Shown here in pieces: positions 15,693 to 24,624 of a stretch of DNA of 41,145 nt. The translations under genes and the position numbers were made by a program. This DNA is from Treponema sp. (GTDB taxonomy: Bacteria > Spirochaetota > Spirochaetia > Treponematales > Breznakiellaceae), in NCBI GenBank assembly GCA_031274285.1, contig JAISQJ010000019.1, forward strand, positions 1-41,145, in the 5' to 3' direction. Within the stretch, counting starts at the first letter, position 1, and every line of letters starts with the position of its first letter. The notes under the pieces were generated by a model. That model searched no databases and was not told the DNA's origin. It saw nothing but the letters and a program-made list of their open reading frames with translations.

Positions 15693-17678
15693 ATGAAAAA
15701 GCTCTTAATGGGAAACGAGGCCATTGCCCTGGGGGCCCTGCGGGCGGGGGTCCAGGTGGCGGCCGGGTATCCCGGCACCCCCTCCACGGAAATCCTTGAA
15801 ACCCTGGTTAAGTACCACAGGGAATGGAAATTGGCCCGGGACGGGACCCGGGGATCGGGGCCGGAATACACGGGCCCCGACTGCGCCTCCCTTATCCATG
15901 CCGAGTGGTCGGTGAACGAGAAGTCCGCCCTGGAAGTTGCCGCGGGGGCCGCCTGGGCCGGGGCCCGCGCCCTGGTGACCATGAAGCAGGTGGGCCTTAA
16001 CGTGGCAAGCGACCCCCTGATGAGCCTTAACTACCTGGGGGTCCAGGGCGCGCTGGTAGTGGCGGTGGCCGACGATCCGGGGCCCATCTCTTCCCAAACG
16101 GAGCAGGATACCCGGCGCTTCGGCCTCTACGCCAAGATCGCCGTCTTCGATCCCGCCTCCCCGGAGGAGGCCTACACGATGATCGGCGATGCCTTTGCCT
16201 TTTCGGAAAAGTACGGGCGTCCGGTTATTCTGCGGCCCACCACCAGGGTCTGCCATAGTTACGCCGGCGTAAGCTTGCTGCCCGATCCGCGCCGGAATCC
16301 CGAAAAACAGAATCCCGGTTTTGAAAAACAGGGGGGCCGCTGGGTGATCTTTCCCAGCCTTTCGTACCGCAGCCACCTTAAAATCGAGGAAGATCTGCGG
16401 GCCATGGCGGAGGAATTTTCCGGCTATGGGGCCAACCGAATCACCGAGACCGCCCCTACCAGGGATGAAGACCCCGAACAGGCGGGCCCTCCGCCCCGCA
16501 GGGGCATTGCCCTTGGCGGGGTAAGCCGCATGTATGTAAAAGAACTCCTCAGCAGCCTTGCCCCCGTCTGCCGGGTCTTGGAGATTGCCGGCTACCCCTT
16601 TCCCGACAGGCTGGCCGCGGCATTCCTGGCGGATCTTGATGAGGTTCTGGTACTGGAAGAACTGGACCCGGTCATCGAGGATGCCCTGACCGGCCTTGCC
16701 GGCCGGGAGCATCTGAGGCTGAGGATCCGGGGTAAGCGCAGCGGGGACAGCCCGGAGGCGGGGGAGCAAACCCTGGCGGACCTGGAAAAGCGGCTCCGGG
16801 CCTTCCTGGACATGGATGCAGGCATGCCTGCCGCGGTTCCGGGACCATCCGGCGCCGAGGCGCCGCCCCTTCCCCCCCGCCCGCCGGTTCTCTGCGCGGG
16901 CTGCCCCCACCGGGCTTCGTTTTTTGCGGTCAAGGAGGCGGTGCGCCGCTTTGAAGGCGGCCGGCGCAAGGCCGTATACTCCGGGGACATCGGCTGTTAC
17001 ACCCTGGGGAACGCCCGGCCCCTGGACATGGTGGATACCTGCCTCTGCATGGGCGCGGGGATCACCGCGGCCCAGGGTATCAACCGGGTGGAGGCCGCGC
17101 TGGGGAGGGACACCCTCAACTTCGCCTTTATCGGGGATTCCACCTTTTTCCATACCGGCATACCCGGCATCGTGAACGCCGTATACAACGACGCCTCTAT
17201 CATTGTGATAATCCTGGATAACTACACCACCGCCATGACCGGCAGCCAGAGCCACCCCGGGGTGGGGAAGTCCATTTACGGTTCCCCGGCGGCAAAAATC
17301 AGCATCCCCGGGGTGTTGAAGGCCCTGGGGGTAGCGGAGACCCTGTGCCTTAACCCCTTTGATCAACCTGCCGCCCAGGAGGGCCTGCTTTCCCTGCTGG
17401 GGAAAAGGGGGGTGCGGGCCGCTGTTTTTGAAGGACCCTGCATCATGGTTTCCCGGCGCGGAACGTCCTGCGCCGTCGATCCGGGGCGCTGCACCGGCTG
17501 CGGGGCCTGCGTTAAGAAGCTGGGCTGCCCCGCCCTGTCCCTGCAGCCTGTTCCGTCCCTGCAGCCCGCCCTGGAGCCGGGGCGCCTGGTTTGCCGCCTC
17601 GATCCCGCCCTCTGTACGGGCTGCGGCGTCTGCCGCCATCTCTGCGCCTTTGACGCCATAACCGGGGGGGAAGCCTGA
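15693..17678 (+). CDS. iorA: Indolepyruvate:ferredoxin oxidoreductase, alpha subunit
   Basis: The large subunit of the enzyme that oxidatively decarboxylates aryl pyruvates (indolepyruvate, phenylpyruvate) to arylacetyl-CoA with ferredoxin as acceptor, an anaerobic route of aromatic amino acid breakdown. Visible parts: the N-terminal pyrimidine-binding domain (AGYPGTPSTEI, residues 25-35), the thiamine-diphosphate domain (GDIGCYTLG, and GDSTFFHTGIPGIVNAVYN) and a C-terminal pair of [4Fe-4S] clusters (C600, C603, C606, C612 and C641, C644, C647, C651). Length (661) is in the family range. It has no evident ribosome binding site. Its stop overlaps the iorB start (TGATG), so the two subunits are coupled. 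Confidence 0.93.
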   Translation: MKKLLMGNEAIALGALRAGVQVAAGYPGTPSTEILETLVKYHREWKLARDGTRGSGPEYTGPDCASLIHAEWSVNEKSALEVAAGAAWAGARALVTMKQVGLNVASDPLMSLNYLGVQGALVVAVADDPGPISSQTEQDTRRFGLYAKIAVFDPASPEEAYTMIGDAFAFSEKYGRPVILRPTTRVCHSYAGVSLLPDPRRNPEKQNPGFEKQGGRWVIFPSLSYRSHLKIEEDLRAMAEEFSGYGANRITETAPTRDEDPEQAGPPPRRGIALGGVSRMYVKELLSSLAPVCRVLEIAGYPFPDRLAAAFLADLDEVLVLEELDPVIEDALTGLAGREHLRLRIRGKRSGDSPEAGEQTLADLEKRLRAFLDMDAGMPAAVPGPSGAEAPPLPPRPPVLCAGCPHRASFFAVKEAVRRFEGGRRKAVYSGDIGCYTLGNARPLDMVDTCLCMGAGITAAQGINRVEAALGRDTLNFAFIGDSTFFHTGIPGIVNAVYNDASIIVIILDNYTTAMTGSQSHPGVGKSIYGSPAAKISIPGVLKALGVAETLCLNPFDQPAAQEGLLSLLGKRGVRAAVFEGPCIMVSRRGTSCAVDPGRCTGCGACVKKLGCPALSLQPVPSLQPALEPGRLVCRLDPALCTGCGVCRHLCAFDAITGGEA

Positions 17679-18235
17679 TGCTAAACTGCCTTATTACCGG
17701 GGTGGGCGGCCAGGGTACGGTGCTCCTGTCGCGCCTCATTGGGGAGGCGGCCCTCAACCGGGGCCTGGATGTCCGGGGCTCGGAGACCATCGGCATGGCC
17801 CAGCGGGGGGGCAGCGTGACCAGCCACCTGAGGATAGGGGAGGGGAGCTTCTCCCCCCTCATCCCGCCGGGCCGGGCGGACCTTATCATGGCCTTCGAGT
17901 GCGCCGAGGCGGTGCGGGTCCTGCCCTACCTGGCCCCCACGGGGAAGATGCTGGCCCTGGACCGGGCCCTTGTGCCCGGCGCCGGGTCCCCGGAGCCCTA
18001 CCGTCCGGCGGATATGATGGCCTACCTGGACTCATGCCTGGGGGACCGCCTTACGGTGGTATCCTGGGAAGGACTTGTCCGGGATTTTGACCCCAGGGTA
18101 AGCAATGTCCTCCTGTTGGGCAGGGCCATTGCCGGGGGGTTCCTGCCCTTTAGCGTTGCGGAGATCATCGACGTATTGCGGCTGCGGGTTTCACCCAAAT
18201 TCCTAGCCTTGAATATCCGGGCCTTGCAAGGTTAA
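17678..18235 (+). CDS. iorB: Indolepyruvate:ferredoxin oxidoreductase, beta subunit
   Basis: The small, gamma-domain-like subunit that completes the iorA enzyme. The family pattern is plain: GVGGQGTVLLSRLIGEAA (residues 8-25), then RGSETIGMAQRGGSVTSHLRIG and the PGRADLIMAFECAEAVR block. At 185 residues it is a normal length. The ATG overlaps the iorA stop by one base. About 160 bases follow before the GH3-family gene; they hold a candidate promoter (18268-18296) and a six-base stem (18336-18341 with 18355-18360), so the next gene may be transcribed separately. Confidence 0.93.
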   Translation: MLNCLITGVGGQGTVLLSRLIGEAALNRGLDVRGSETIGMAQRGGSVTSHLRIGEGSFSPLIPPGRADLIMAFECAEAVRVLPYLAPTGKMLALDRALVPGAGSPEPYRPADMMAYLDSCLGDRLTVVSWEGLVRDFDPRVSNVLLLGRAIAGGFLPFSVAEIIDVLRLRVSPKFLALNIRALQG

Positions 18236-18267
18236 GCTATTCATTGACGTCAGTACGACTTTTACAC

Positions 18268-18296
18268 TTGCAACAAATTTGTCATTCTGGTAGGAT
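18268..18296 (+). promoter_or_regulatory. Candidate promoter of the GH3-HAD pair
   Basis: TTGCAA (18268-18273) is followed after 17 bases by TAGGAT (18291-18296). The leader would be about 95 bases and contains a seven-base direct repeat (GATTCGG, separated by three bases) and a stem with CTGTCC (18336-18341) and GGACAG (18355-18360) arms. Confidence 0.4.
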
Positions 18297-18396
18297 TTTA
18301 CAGTATCGATTCGGCTTGATTCGGTTAACGAGCGGCTGTCCATGCGGTGTCTACGGACAGATTCCAAATAGCAGATGATTAAAAAGGAGGTTTCAA

Positions 18397-20097
18397 TTGA
18401 AAGCGATAAGAGTGAAAGGTTGGTGGCTCATCCGCCTCGCGTTGGGCATAGTCGGTAGGAAAGGACTTGCGGGACTCCGCAAATCGTCAAAGGCCGCCCG
18501 GCAGGCCCAGGAAACGGTGCTGCGCTCATTCCTTACCAGTGCCAAGGATACAGTGTACGGCAAGGAGCATAACTTTTCCGCCATCCTTGAAGCCCAGGGC
18601 CCCGATTTGTTTGAGGCCTACCGCAAGCAGGTACCCATCAACGACTACGAGAATCTGCGGCCCTACGTGGAGCGCCACAAAAACGGCGAGGCGGATGTTC
18701 TATTCCCCGGAAAGCCGAAAATGTATGGAACCACCAGCGGCACTACCAAGGAACCCAAGTGGATTCCCATTACCGAACAGTATTACCAGGAAGTATACAA
18801 AAAATTGAATCAGACCTGGTTTTATACGCTGATCAAAAATAAACCCAGGGTCTTCTACGGCAAGACCCTTTCTATCGTCGGCAAGGCGATAGAGGGGGCG
18901 GCGCCGGACGGTACGGTCTACGGCTCTATTTCGGGGATCTCCCAGCGGGATATTCCCCACTTTATGGAGGTTGTTCACACGGCCCCCGCGGATGTGTTCC
19001 ATATCACCGAATACAAGGCCCGGTATTACGCCATCATGCGGATGGGGATTGAGCAGGATGTTACGCTGATCATCACGGCAAATCCCAGCACCCTGGTGGA
19101 GATGCAGACCAACGCCAATGAATTTTTTGATGAATATGTGAGCGATATTGAAAACGGTACCCTGAGTAAGCGTTTCACCATTCCCGATACGGTCCGCCAG
19201 GCCCTGGAATCCCGGTTAAAGCCGAATCCCGTCCGCGCCGAAGAACTGCGCCAGCTTAGGGTGCGTTACGGCACGGTGCTGCCCAAGCACTACTGGCCCC
19301 ACATGCAGATTGTCAATGTTTGGATGTGCGGAAATACCTCGATCTACCTTGAAAAGGTGCGGAATTCTTTCCCCGAGCACACGGTGTTCCATGAGTTCAG
19401 CTATTTTTCCACCGAATGCAGGGCGGGCTTGGTGCTCAAGAGCAACACCCTCGATACGGTTCCCTTTGGCCACATGACCTACTTTGAGTTTATCCACGAG
19501 TCTGATACCGAAGCCAAAGACCCCAAGGTGTATCAGCTCTGGGAACTCAGGAAAGGCGAGCGCTACTGTCCAATCGTCACCACCTCCGCGGGGCTGTACC
19601 GTTACAATATGACGGACCTGGTGGAGATCACCGGTTTCTATAATCAATATCCCCTCATCAAATTTGTGCAGAAGACGAACGGAACTATCAGCCTGACCGG
19701 TGAAAAACTCCACGAGCGGCAGTTTATCGAAGCGGTGCGCTGCTGCAGCCAGGAAATGGGCCTTCCCATCGGCTTTTTTGTGGGATTTGCCAACACCGAA
19801 AAATCGAACTACCGGTTCTACTACGAATTTGCCGATCAGACGATCTCCCTGCCCCGGGCGGAGGAATTTACCAAGGCCGTGGACGCCCGGCTCATGGAAT
19901 TCAATCCCGAATACGAGTCCAAGCGGACTTCAAACCGGGTAAAGGCGCCGGATACCTCCCTGCTGGTAAAGGACTCCTTTGAGCAGTTCAAGGAGGCCTG
20001 TATCGATAAGGGTTACCGGGACGGCCAGTTCAAACTGAATTTGCTCATGCTGGACGCCAAGCGGCAGGAGATGTTCGAAGAACTGGTAAAAAAATGA
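18397..20097 (+). CDS. GH3-family acyl-adenylating protein
   Basis: It belongs to the GH3 family, named for plant auxin-responsive enzymes that adenylate a carboxylic acid such as indole-3-acetate and couple it to an amino acid. The P-loop-like adenylation motif GTTSGTTKEPKWIPI is at 111-125, and the later blocks (LYRYNMTDLVEI, LIKFVQKTNGTISLTGEKL) match the family; FEEFVxxKG-like features are seen near the C-terminus. Bacterial members have no well-settled role, so the product is unknown. Length (566) is normal. The start is TTG at 18397, with AAGGAGG six bases before it. The stop overlaps the HAD hydrolase start by four bases, so the two probably act together. Confidence 0.88.
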   Translation: MKAIRVKGWWLIRLALGIVGRKGLAGLRKSSKAARQAQETVLRSFLTSAKDTVYGKEHNFSAILEAQGPDLFEAYRKQVPINDYENLRPYVERHKNGEADVLFPGKPKMYGTTSGTTKEPKWIPITEQYYQEVYKKLNQTWFYTLIKNKPRVFYGKTLSIVGKAIEGAAPDGTVYGSISGISQRDIPHFMEVVHTAPADVFHITEYKARYYAIMRMGIEQDVTLIITANPSTLVEMQTNANEFFDEYVSDIENGTLSKRFTIPDTVRQALESRLKPNPVRAEELRQLRVRYGTVLPKHYWPHMQIVNVWMCGNTSIYLEKVRNSFPEHTVFHEFSYFSTECRAGLVLKSNTLDTVPFGHMTYFEFIHESDTEAKDPKVYQLWELRKGERYCPIVTTSAGLYRYNMTDLVEITGFYNQYPLIKFVQKTNGTISLTGEKLHERQFIEAVRCCSQEMGLPIGFFVGFANTEKSNYRFYYEFADQTISLPRAEEFTKAVDARLMEFNPEYESKRTSNRVKAPDTSLLVKDSFEQFKEACIDKGYRDGQFKLNLLMLDAKRQEMFEELVKK

Positions 20098-20813
20098 ACG
20101 GCCGTCCTGCCGCCGGTCCCATAGGGGAATACGGCGGCGGGCCTGATTTTTTGCGGGGACTGGGGGCGATTATTTTTGATCTGGACGGCACGCTCTATGA
20201 TCAAAAGGGTATCGCCAGGCGGCTTGTCCTGGCCCGGCCCCTGGATGCCTTCCTGATGCGGGCGGAGCGGCAAACGCGGAAACAGTTTGCCGGGCGCTCC
20301 TACGGCACGGTGGAGGCCTACTTCCAAGCGTTCTTTGAGGAACTGTCAAAACAGATTCGCCGTTCCGCCTCCTTTGCGAGGACCTGGTACTTTGAAACCT
20401 ATATGCCCCTGATGACCGGCATACTCGCCAAACACTACCGCGCCCGGCCGGGGGCTGCGGAAGTGTTTGCCGCCTTAGCCTCGGGCGCTAACGGCCTGGG
20501 TGGGAAAATTCCCTTTGCCGTGTATTCGGATTATCCCATGGCCGCCGCCCGCCTTGAGGCCATCGGCCTTGACCGCGGCTCCTGCAGGGTATACGGCCCC
20601 CAGGACTTTGGCGCGCAAAAACCCGCGGCCGCCCCCTTCCTCCGTATCGCCGGGGATCTGGGCAGCGCCCCCCAGGACACCCTGGTAGCCGGTGACCGGG
20701 ACGATACCGACGGCGCCGGGGCGGCGGCCGCCGGCATGAGGTACTTCAGCATAAGCGCTCCCGCCTGGGAGCGTTTTTGTTCCTGGGTACTGCCCCGAAA
20801 GCATGCCCATTGA
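20094..20813 (+). CDS. HAD-superfamily hydrolase
   Basis: A predicted cytosolic phosphatase. Motif I is IIFDLDGTLYD (D29 nucleophile, D31), motif II is YSDYP, motif III is the lysine in FGAQKPAAAP, and motif IV is GDRDDTDGAGAAAAGM. A helical cap (about 40-125) makes it a type I HAD of the phosphoglycolate-phosphatase/beta-phosphoglucomutase sort. All catalytic residues are present. The substrate is unknown. The overlap with the GH3-family gene (ATGA) suggests it removes a phosphate in the same pathway or clears a by-product. A strong terminator stem follows. Confidence 0.85.
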   Translation: MNGRPAAGPIGEYGGGPDFLRGLGAIIFDLDGTLYDQKGIARRLVLARPLDAFLMRAERQTRKQFAGRSYGTVEAYFQAFFEELSKQIRRSASFARTWYFETYMPLMTGILAKHYRARPGAAEVFAALASGANGLGGKIPFAVYSDYPMAAARLEAIGLDRGSCRVYGPQDFGAQKPAAAPFLRIAGDLGSAPQDTLVAGDRDDTDGAGAAAAGMRYFSISAPAWERFCSWVLPRKHAH

Positions 20814-20816
20814 TCG

Positions 20817-20846
20817 GGATTTTTTGCATATTTATGCAAAAAATCC
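20817..20846. terminator. Bidirectional Rho-independent terminator
   Basis: A perfect inverted repeat with 14-base arms (20817-20830 and 20833-20846) and a two-base centre carries A- and T-tracts inside the arms. It lies between two convergent units, the GH3-HAD pair and the TRAP genes, and can serve both. Confidence 0.75.
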
Positions 20847-20880
20847 ACAAGTGCAATCGGACACGAAGGGTCCGCGGCTG

Positions 20881-22734
20881 CTAGTACAGCCTGGTAAGCA
20901 GCAGGGATAGCTGCGGCAGGTAGGTGACGATGAGCACTACCGCCAACTGTATGGCGAGGAAGGGAAGCACATTCCGCGAAGTCTCCGCAAAGGGCCGCCT
21001 GAAATGGTAACTGGCAAGGAACAGGTTAAGCCCCACCGGCGGCGTTAGAAAGCCCGCTTCCATGTTGATCAGGAAGATGATCCCCAGGTGCACCGGGTTA
21101 ATGCCGTAGGCCTCCCCCAGGGGGGAAAGCAGGGGCAGGATGATCATGATGGCGGAAAATATGTCGATAAGGCAGCCGGTTACCAAAAGGGCCAGGTTCA
21201 GGATCAGCAGGAAGACCCATTTCGAGCTGATGGCGCTCTGCATCCACCGGGCGAAATATTCCGGCGCCCTTGAATCAACGATGTAGTAGGACAGTGCCTG
21301 GGCCAGGGCCAGGATGGAAAGTACGCCCCCGATGATGGGGACCGCCTTTGAAAATACCCCCGCCATTCCCTTCAGGCTGATTTCCCGGTAGATTACCACC
21401 TCTACGATGAACACATAAATTACCGCCGCGGCTCCCACCTCGACCAGGGAAAACAGGCCGGTAAAGTAGCCGGTAATCAAAAAAACGGGAAGCAGTATTT
21501 CCAAAAATGAACCCCTCAGGCCCTGGGCCGCTTTTTTCAGGCTGAAGGGGATAATTTGAATATGGCCTCTTACCGAAACGGTAATGCCGAACACGATCAT
21601 GGCCGCCACCAGGACAAGTCCGGGCAGTATGCCGCCCAGGAAAAGATGGGCGGTGTTGGTCCGCGTTGCCGCACCCACCAGCAGGATGGGGAGGCTCGGC
21701 GGAAAGAGGAGGCCGATACTCCCCGATGCGGTTAACAGGCCAATGGCGAATTTTTCCGGGTAATCCTTAAGCACGGTAAGCAGGATTCCCCCCATGGCAA
21801 GGATCGTGACTCCGGAAGCGCCGGTAAAAGAAGTGAAAAACGCGCAGAGGATCACGGTAACCACGATCATGCCGCCGGGAATCCAGCCGAAAAAACTCTT
21901 AAAGGTTTCCACCAGCCGCTCCCCGGCCCTGCTTTCGGAAAGGATAAAGCCGGCCAGGGTGAACAGCGGGATGGCAATAAGGTTGTTTTGGGTTAAGGCG
22001 GTGTAAACCTGGTTGGCAACGATGTCGATCTCACCCCAGCTGCCCTGCAGGAGCAGAAGGGCCATGCCGCCGATGATGACAAAGAGGGGCGTACCGATGA
22101 GGGCCGCGGCGGCCAGCGCCGCAATCGCCGGCGCCCGTATCCAGTCGGCGGCGAAACGGAAGCCATCGCTCAGGGTCCAGGCAAAGTCGGGAAGATCGAT
22201 GCCCCAGATGAATTTGAAGATCGCCGGCAGGGAACAGACCGTCCCCAGTACCGCCGCCGATACGCAGAGGGCGGCCTTGGCGCCGGAAGCAAAAGCCTGC
22301 CGGGCAAAGCGGAAGGCCATGACCGCATAGCCCAGGGGCATGACCAGGGCGATAAGCCTGTCCGGGATAAAGCCCACCATCTGCATGGGGTAAAGTCCCA
22401 CCCTGATAAAAGAAACGGAACACCAGGCAAATATGGTGACAAAAAACACGGATACAAGGGCCCCCGCGGCGGAAAGGCGGCCTTTGATTTTTTCGCTGCC
22501 GATGTACTGGGGAAGGCCGATGGAAAGATGGTCGCCCCGGCGGGTGGTGATCATCCCCGACGCCAGGCCCAGGGCCAGGAGCAGATGGGCGGTCAGCGCG
22601 GGGGCCGCGGGAAAACGGGACCGGAGGAAGAGCCGCAAAAGGGAGTCCGTAATAGGAATTACCGTAAGCAGGAACAGGGAGATATGGCAGATGCCCTCTT
22701 CGATTATCCAATGGAGCGGCCGCTTGCCAGTCAT
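20881..22734 (-). CDS. TRAP transporter fused permease (DctQ-DctM)
   Basis: Inner-membrane part of a tripartite ATP-independent importer driven by an ion gradient, usually for dicarboxylates or other small organic acids. The N-terminal 160-200 residues form a DctQ-like bundle (IIEEGICHISLFLLTVIPITDSLLR, GDHLSIGLP), and the rest is DctM-like with about 12 helices. Typical DctM loops are visible: IPLFTLAGFILSESRAGERLVE, FFTSFTGASGVTILAMGG, SGSIGLLFPPSLPILLVG and the conserved NMEAGFLTPPVGLNLF. The start is ATG 22734, one base after the dctP stop; the frame extends to 22797 but that part lies in dctP. The two components are fused here rather than encoded separately. Confidence 0.9.
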   Translation of the reverse strand: MTGKRPLHWIIEEGICHISLFLLTVIPITDSLLRLFLRSRFPAAPALTAHLLLALGLASGMITTRRGDHLSIGLPQYIGSEKIKGRLSAAGALVSVFFVTIFAWCSVSFIRVGLYPMQMVGFIPDRLIALVMPLGYAVMAFRFARQAFASGAKAALCVSAAVLGTVCSLPAIFKFIWGIDLPDFAWTLSDGFRFAADWIRAPAIAALAAAALIGTPLFVIIGGMALLLLQGSWGEIDIVANQVYTALTQNNLIAIPLFTLAGFILSESRAGERLVETFKSFFGWIPGGMIVVTVILCAFFTSFTGASGVTILAMGGILLTVLKDYPEKFAIGLLTASGSIGLLFPPSLPILLVGAATRTNTAHLFLGGILPGLVLVAAMIVFGITVSVRGHIQIIPFSLKKAAQGLRGSFLEILLPVFLITGYFTGLFSLVEVGAAAVIYVFIVEVVIYREISLKGMAGVFSKAVPIIGGVLSILALAQALSYYIVDSRAPEYFARWMQSAISSKWVFLLILNLALLVTGCLIDIFSAIMIILPLLSPLGEAYGINPVHLGIIFLINMEAGFLTPPVGLNLFLASYHFRRPFAETSRNVLPFLAIQLAVVLIVTYLPQLSLLLTRLY

Positions 22735-22735
22735 A

Positions 22736-23734
22736 CTAACGCCCGCCGCGATGGGTTCGTAATAATGCGTCGATACGGTCGTACATATTTTTATCAAAGA
22801 TACTGTTGACCAGGGACGGCATAATCCGGTTCACATCAGCGTACCATAACTGGGCCTGTTCGGGGCTTACCTCATTGACCACCAGCCCGTAGTCCATGTA
22901 ATCCCTAAGAAGGCTCGCTTCAAATGCCGGCACCGACTGGTCAAGTTCCGCCTCCACCTTTTTGGCGATCTCAATAAGTTTATCCTTGTAGCGGTCGGGG
23001 ACCGAACGCCATGCGCGCTGATTCATGATAATGGCTCCCATAAAGGGGGCAACCTGAATAGAGGCCATGTTTTTTGCCCGGCCGAATATCTGCAGACTCC
23101 CCGCAGTCACCGGGCTCTGGTATACGGCGTCGATCTTGCCGCCGGAAAGGTCCACCAGGATCTGATTCAGCGCCACCGGCACCATCTGGTAGCCCATGGC
23201 CCTGAACGCATCCATCAGTTCAGGTTCCGTCTCGCTGGTACCCAGCTTCTGCCGCTTAAGGTCATCGGGCACAAAGACGGGGCTCTTTGAGAAAAACCGC
23301 ACCCAGCCCACCTTTGACCAGGCCAGGGTAAAGTAACCCCTGCCATTGATCCCCCGCTCAATCTCCGGCCTTACCGCGTTCAGGGCCAGGTCCAGTTCCT
23401 CGTTATTTCTGATAAGGAAGGGGCAGCTCAGGGTCATTATTTCCGGCCGTATCAGCTTTAGGCCGAAGGTACTCAGCATGGCCGCCTGTATCTGATTAAG
23501 GTTAAGCTGCCTCAGGACATCGGCCTCGTTGGATTTTACATTGTAGTAAATTACCAGCTCCACCTCGCCGTTGGTCACCTCGTACCAGTCGGAGGCCATT
23601 CGGTTCAGCACCGCTCCCCAGGGAGTATTTTCAGGAACCAGGGCGGCCAGCTTTATCACCGTCCGCCGCTGGGCAAAGGCGGGAGCGGGCAAAAGCAGCG
23701 CAGCGCAAAAGAGGCAGATCAATAGTTTTTTCAT
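22736..23734 (-). CDS. TRAP transporter substrate-binding protein (DctP family)
   Basis: Periplasmic receptor that delivers the substrate to the fused permease encoded directly downstream. A signal peptide is present (KKLLICLFCAALLLPAPAFAQ). The DctP pattern follows: VPENTPWGAVLNRMASDWYEVTNGEVE, the conserved arginine region, and GGKIDAVYQSPVTAGSLQIFG, a segment in which family members bind the substrate carboxylate. Length (332) is normal. AGGAG lies six bases before the ATG. The plsC gene ends 15 bases upstream, so it may be in the same transcript. The substrate cannot be read from the sequence. Confidence 0.9.
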   Translation of the reverse strand: MKKLLICLFCAALLLPAPAFAQRRTVIKLAALVPENTPWGAVLNRMASDWYEVTNGEVELVIYYNVKSNEADVLRQLNLNQIQAAMLSTFGLKLIRPEIMTLSCPFLIRNNEELDLALNAVRPEIERGINGRGYFTLAWSKVGWVRFFSKSPVFVPDDLKRQKLGTSETEPELMDAFRAMGYQMVPVALNQILVDLSGGKIDAVYQSPVTAGSLQIFGRAKNMASIQVAPFMGAIIMNQRAWRSVPDRYKDKLIEIAKKVEAELDQSVPAFEASLLRDYMDYGLVVNEVSPEQAQLWYADVNRIMPSLVNSIFDKNMYDRIDALLRTHRGGR

Positions 23735-23749
23735 CTCCGGCTCCTCGGG

Positions 23750-24556
23750 TTAATCGCCTTCGCAGGGGTAAGGGTTATCGGTAATACCGGCCAGTTCCAC
23801 GATTCTCCGGTGAGTTAAGGCCCTTAACAAGGTTACCGCCTCTTTGCGGGGCTTGGAAAGGTCGGGCAGAATGGGCTCGCCGATACGCAGGGTAACAAGG
23901 GGGAGGCCCCGCTTGAAAATCTTGTACAGCCCCCTGGACTCCCGGTATGAAAAGGCCAGGGGAATAACGGGAAGATTATAATTATAGGCCATGGTAAACA
24001 TGCCCTTCTTAAAGGGCCGTATCAGATGGAAATAGGGCCAATTACTCCCCTCGGGAAACACGTGGAACCATTTCTTTTTCCGGTGGAGTTCGTCAAAGGC
24101 CAGGTTGAAATTTTTCATGGCGTGAACGCCGGTGGGAACGGGAATGCCCCCCACCAGCCGGATAAGTGTCCGGTCCGGCCCCCCCAGGTTTTCCTTCCAT
24201 GCGGGAAAATACAGGCGCCTAAACCGCACGGCCTGCAGAATCATGAGCAGGTCCCAGCGCAGGGTGTGGTTCGATACGGTAAGGGCCCCGTCCCGCAGGA
24301 GTTTACGGTTTTTTTTGAGAATTTTTCTTCCCTCAATACGGAGCCCGAAGCGGACAGGCGAAAGGATAAACACCAGGACAAAGATACCCAGATAGAGGAG
24401 GGCGCTCATTATCCTAAAGCCCGGGGATTTATCAAGAAATGGATACTGCTCGGTGATAACAAATTCTGTTCCCGCCGCCCTGCCGGCCATGTGCTCATCG
24501 GGCCGCTCAGGGTAGCTGATGCCAAGCTGGGGAACATAGGGCCTATCCGTCTGCAT
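23750..24556 (-). CDS. 1-acyl-sn-glycerol-3-phosphate acyltransferase (PlsC family)
   Basis: A membrane-bound acyltransferase that adds the second acyl chain to lysophosphatidate or a related acceptor in phospholipid synthesis. The catalytic HX4D motif is NHTLRWD (H97, D102), followed by GGIPVP (136-141) and FPEGSNW (167-173), the usual blocks III and IV. A hydrophobic segment near 48-66 (ALLYLGIFVLVFIL) anchors it. The N-terminal 40 residues are charged and not part of the domain. All catalytic residues are present. Neighbours are the TRAP genes downstream and the AGCS symporter upstream, with no pathway link. Confidence 0.87.
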   Translation of the reverse strand: MQTDRPYVPQLGISYPERPDEHMAGRAAGTEFVITEQYPFLDKSPGFRIMSALLYLGIFVLVFILSPVRFGLRIEGRKILKKNRKLLRDGALTVSNHTLRWDLLMILQAVRFRRLYFPAWKENLGGPDRTLIRLVGGIPVPTGVHAMKNFNLAFDELHRKKKWFHVFPEGSNWPYFHLIRPFKKGMFTMAYNYNLPVIPLAFSYRESRGLYKIFKRGLPLVTLRIGEPILPDLSKPRKEAVTLLRALTHRRIVELAGITDNPYPCEGD

Positions 24557-24624
24557 GGTATAAGACTATAGCCGTCATTGCGGGGGAAGACAAGGACTTC
24601 CCCCGCGTCAAGGTTCCCGACGAA

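Noticed and set aside
15705-17639. 644-codon open frame on the minus strand opposite iorA
   Set aside because: It lies wholly antisense to a clear iorA gene. It is rich in Gly, Pro, Arg and His without any known motif, as expected of a shadow frame in high-GC sequence.
17678-18235. iorB as a pyruvate:ferredoxin oxidoreductase gamma subunit
   Set aside because: The gamma-type fold is shared, but the tight overlap with an iorA-type alpha subunit carrying two C-terminal clusters identifies it as the indolepyruvate enzyme.
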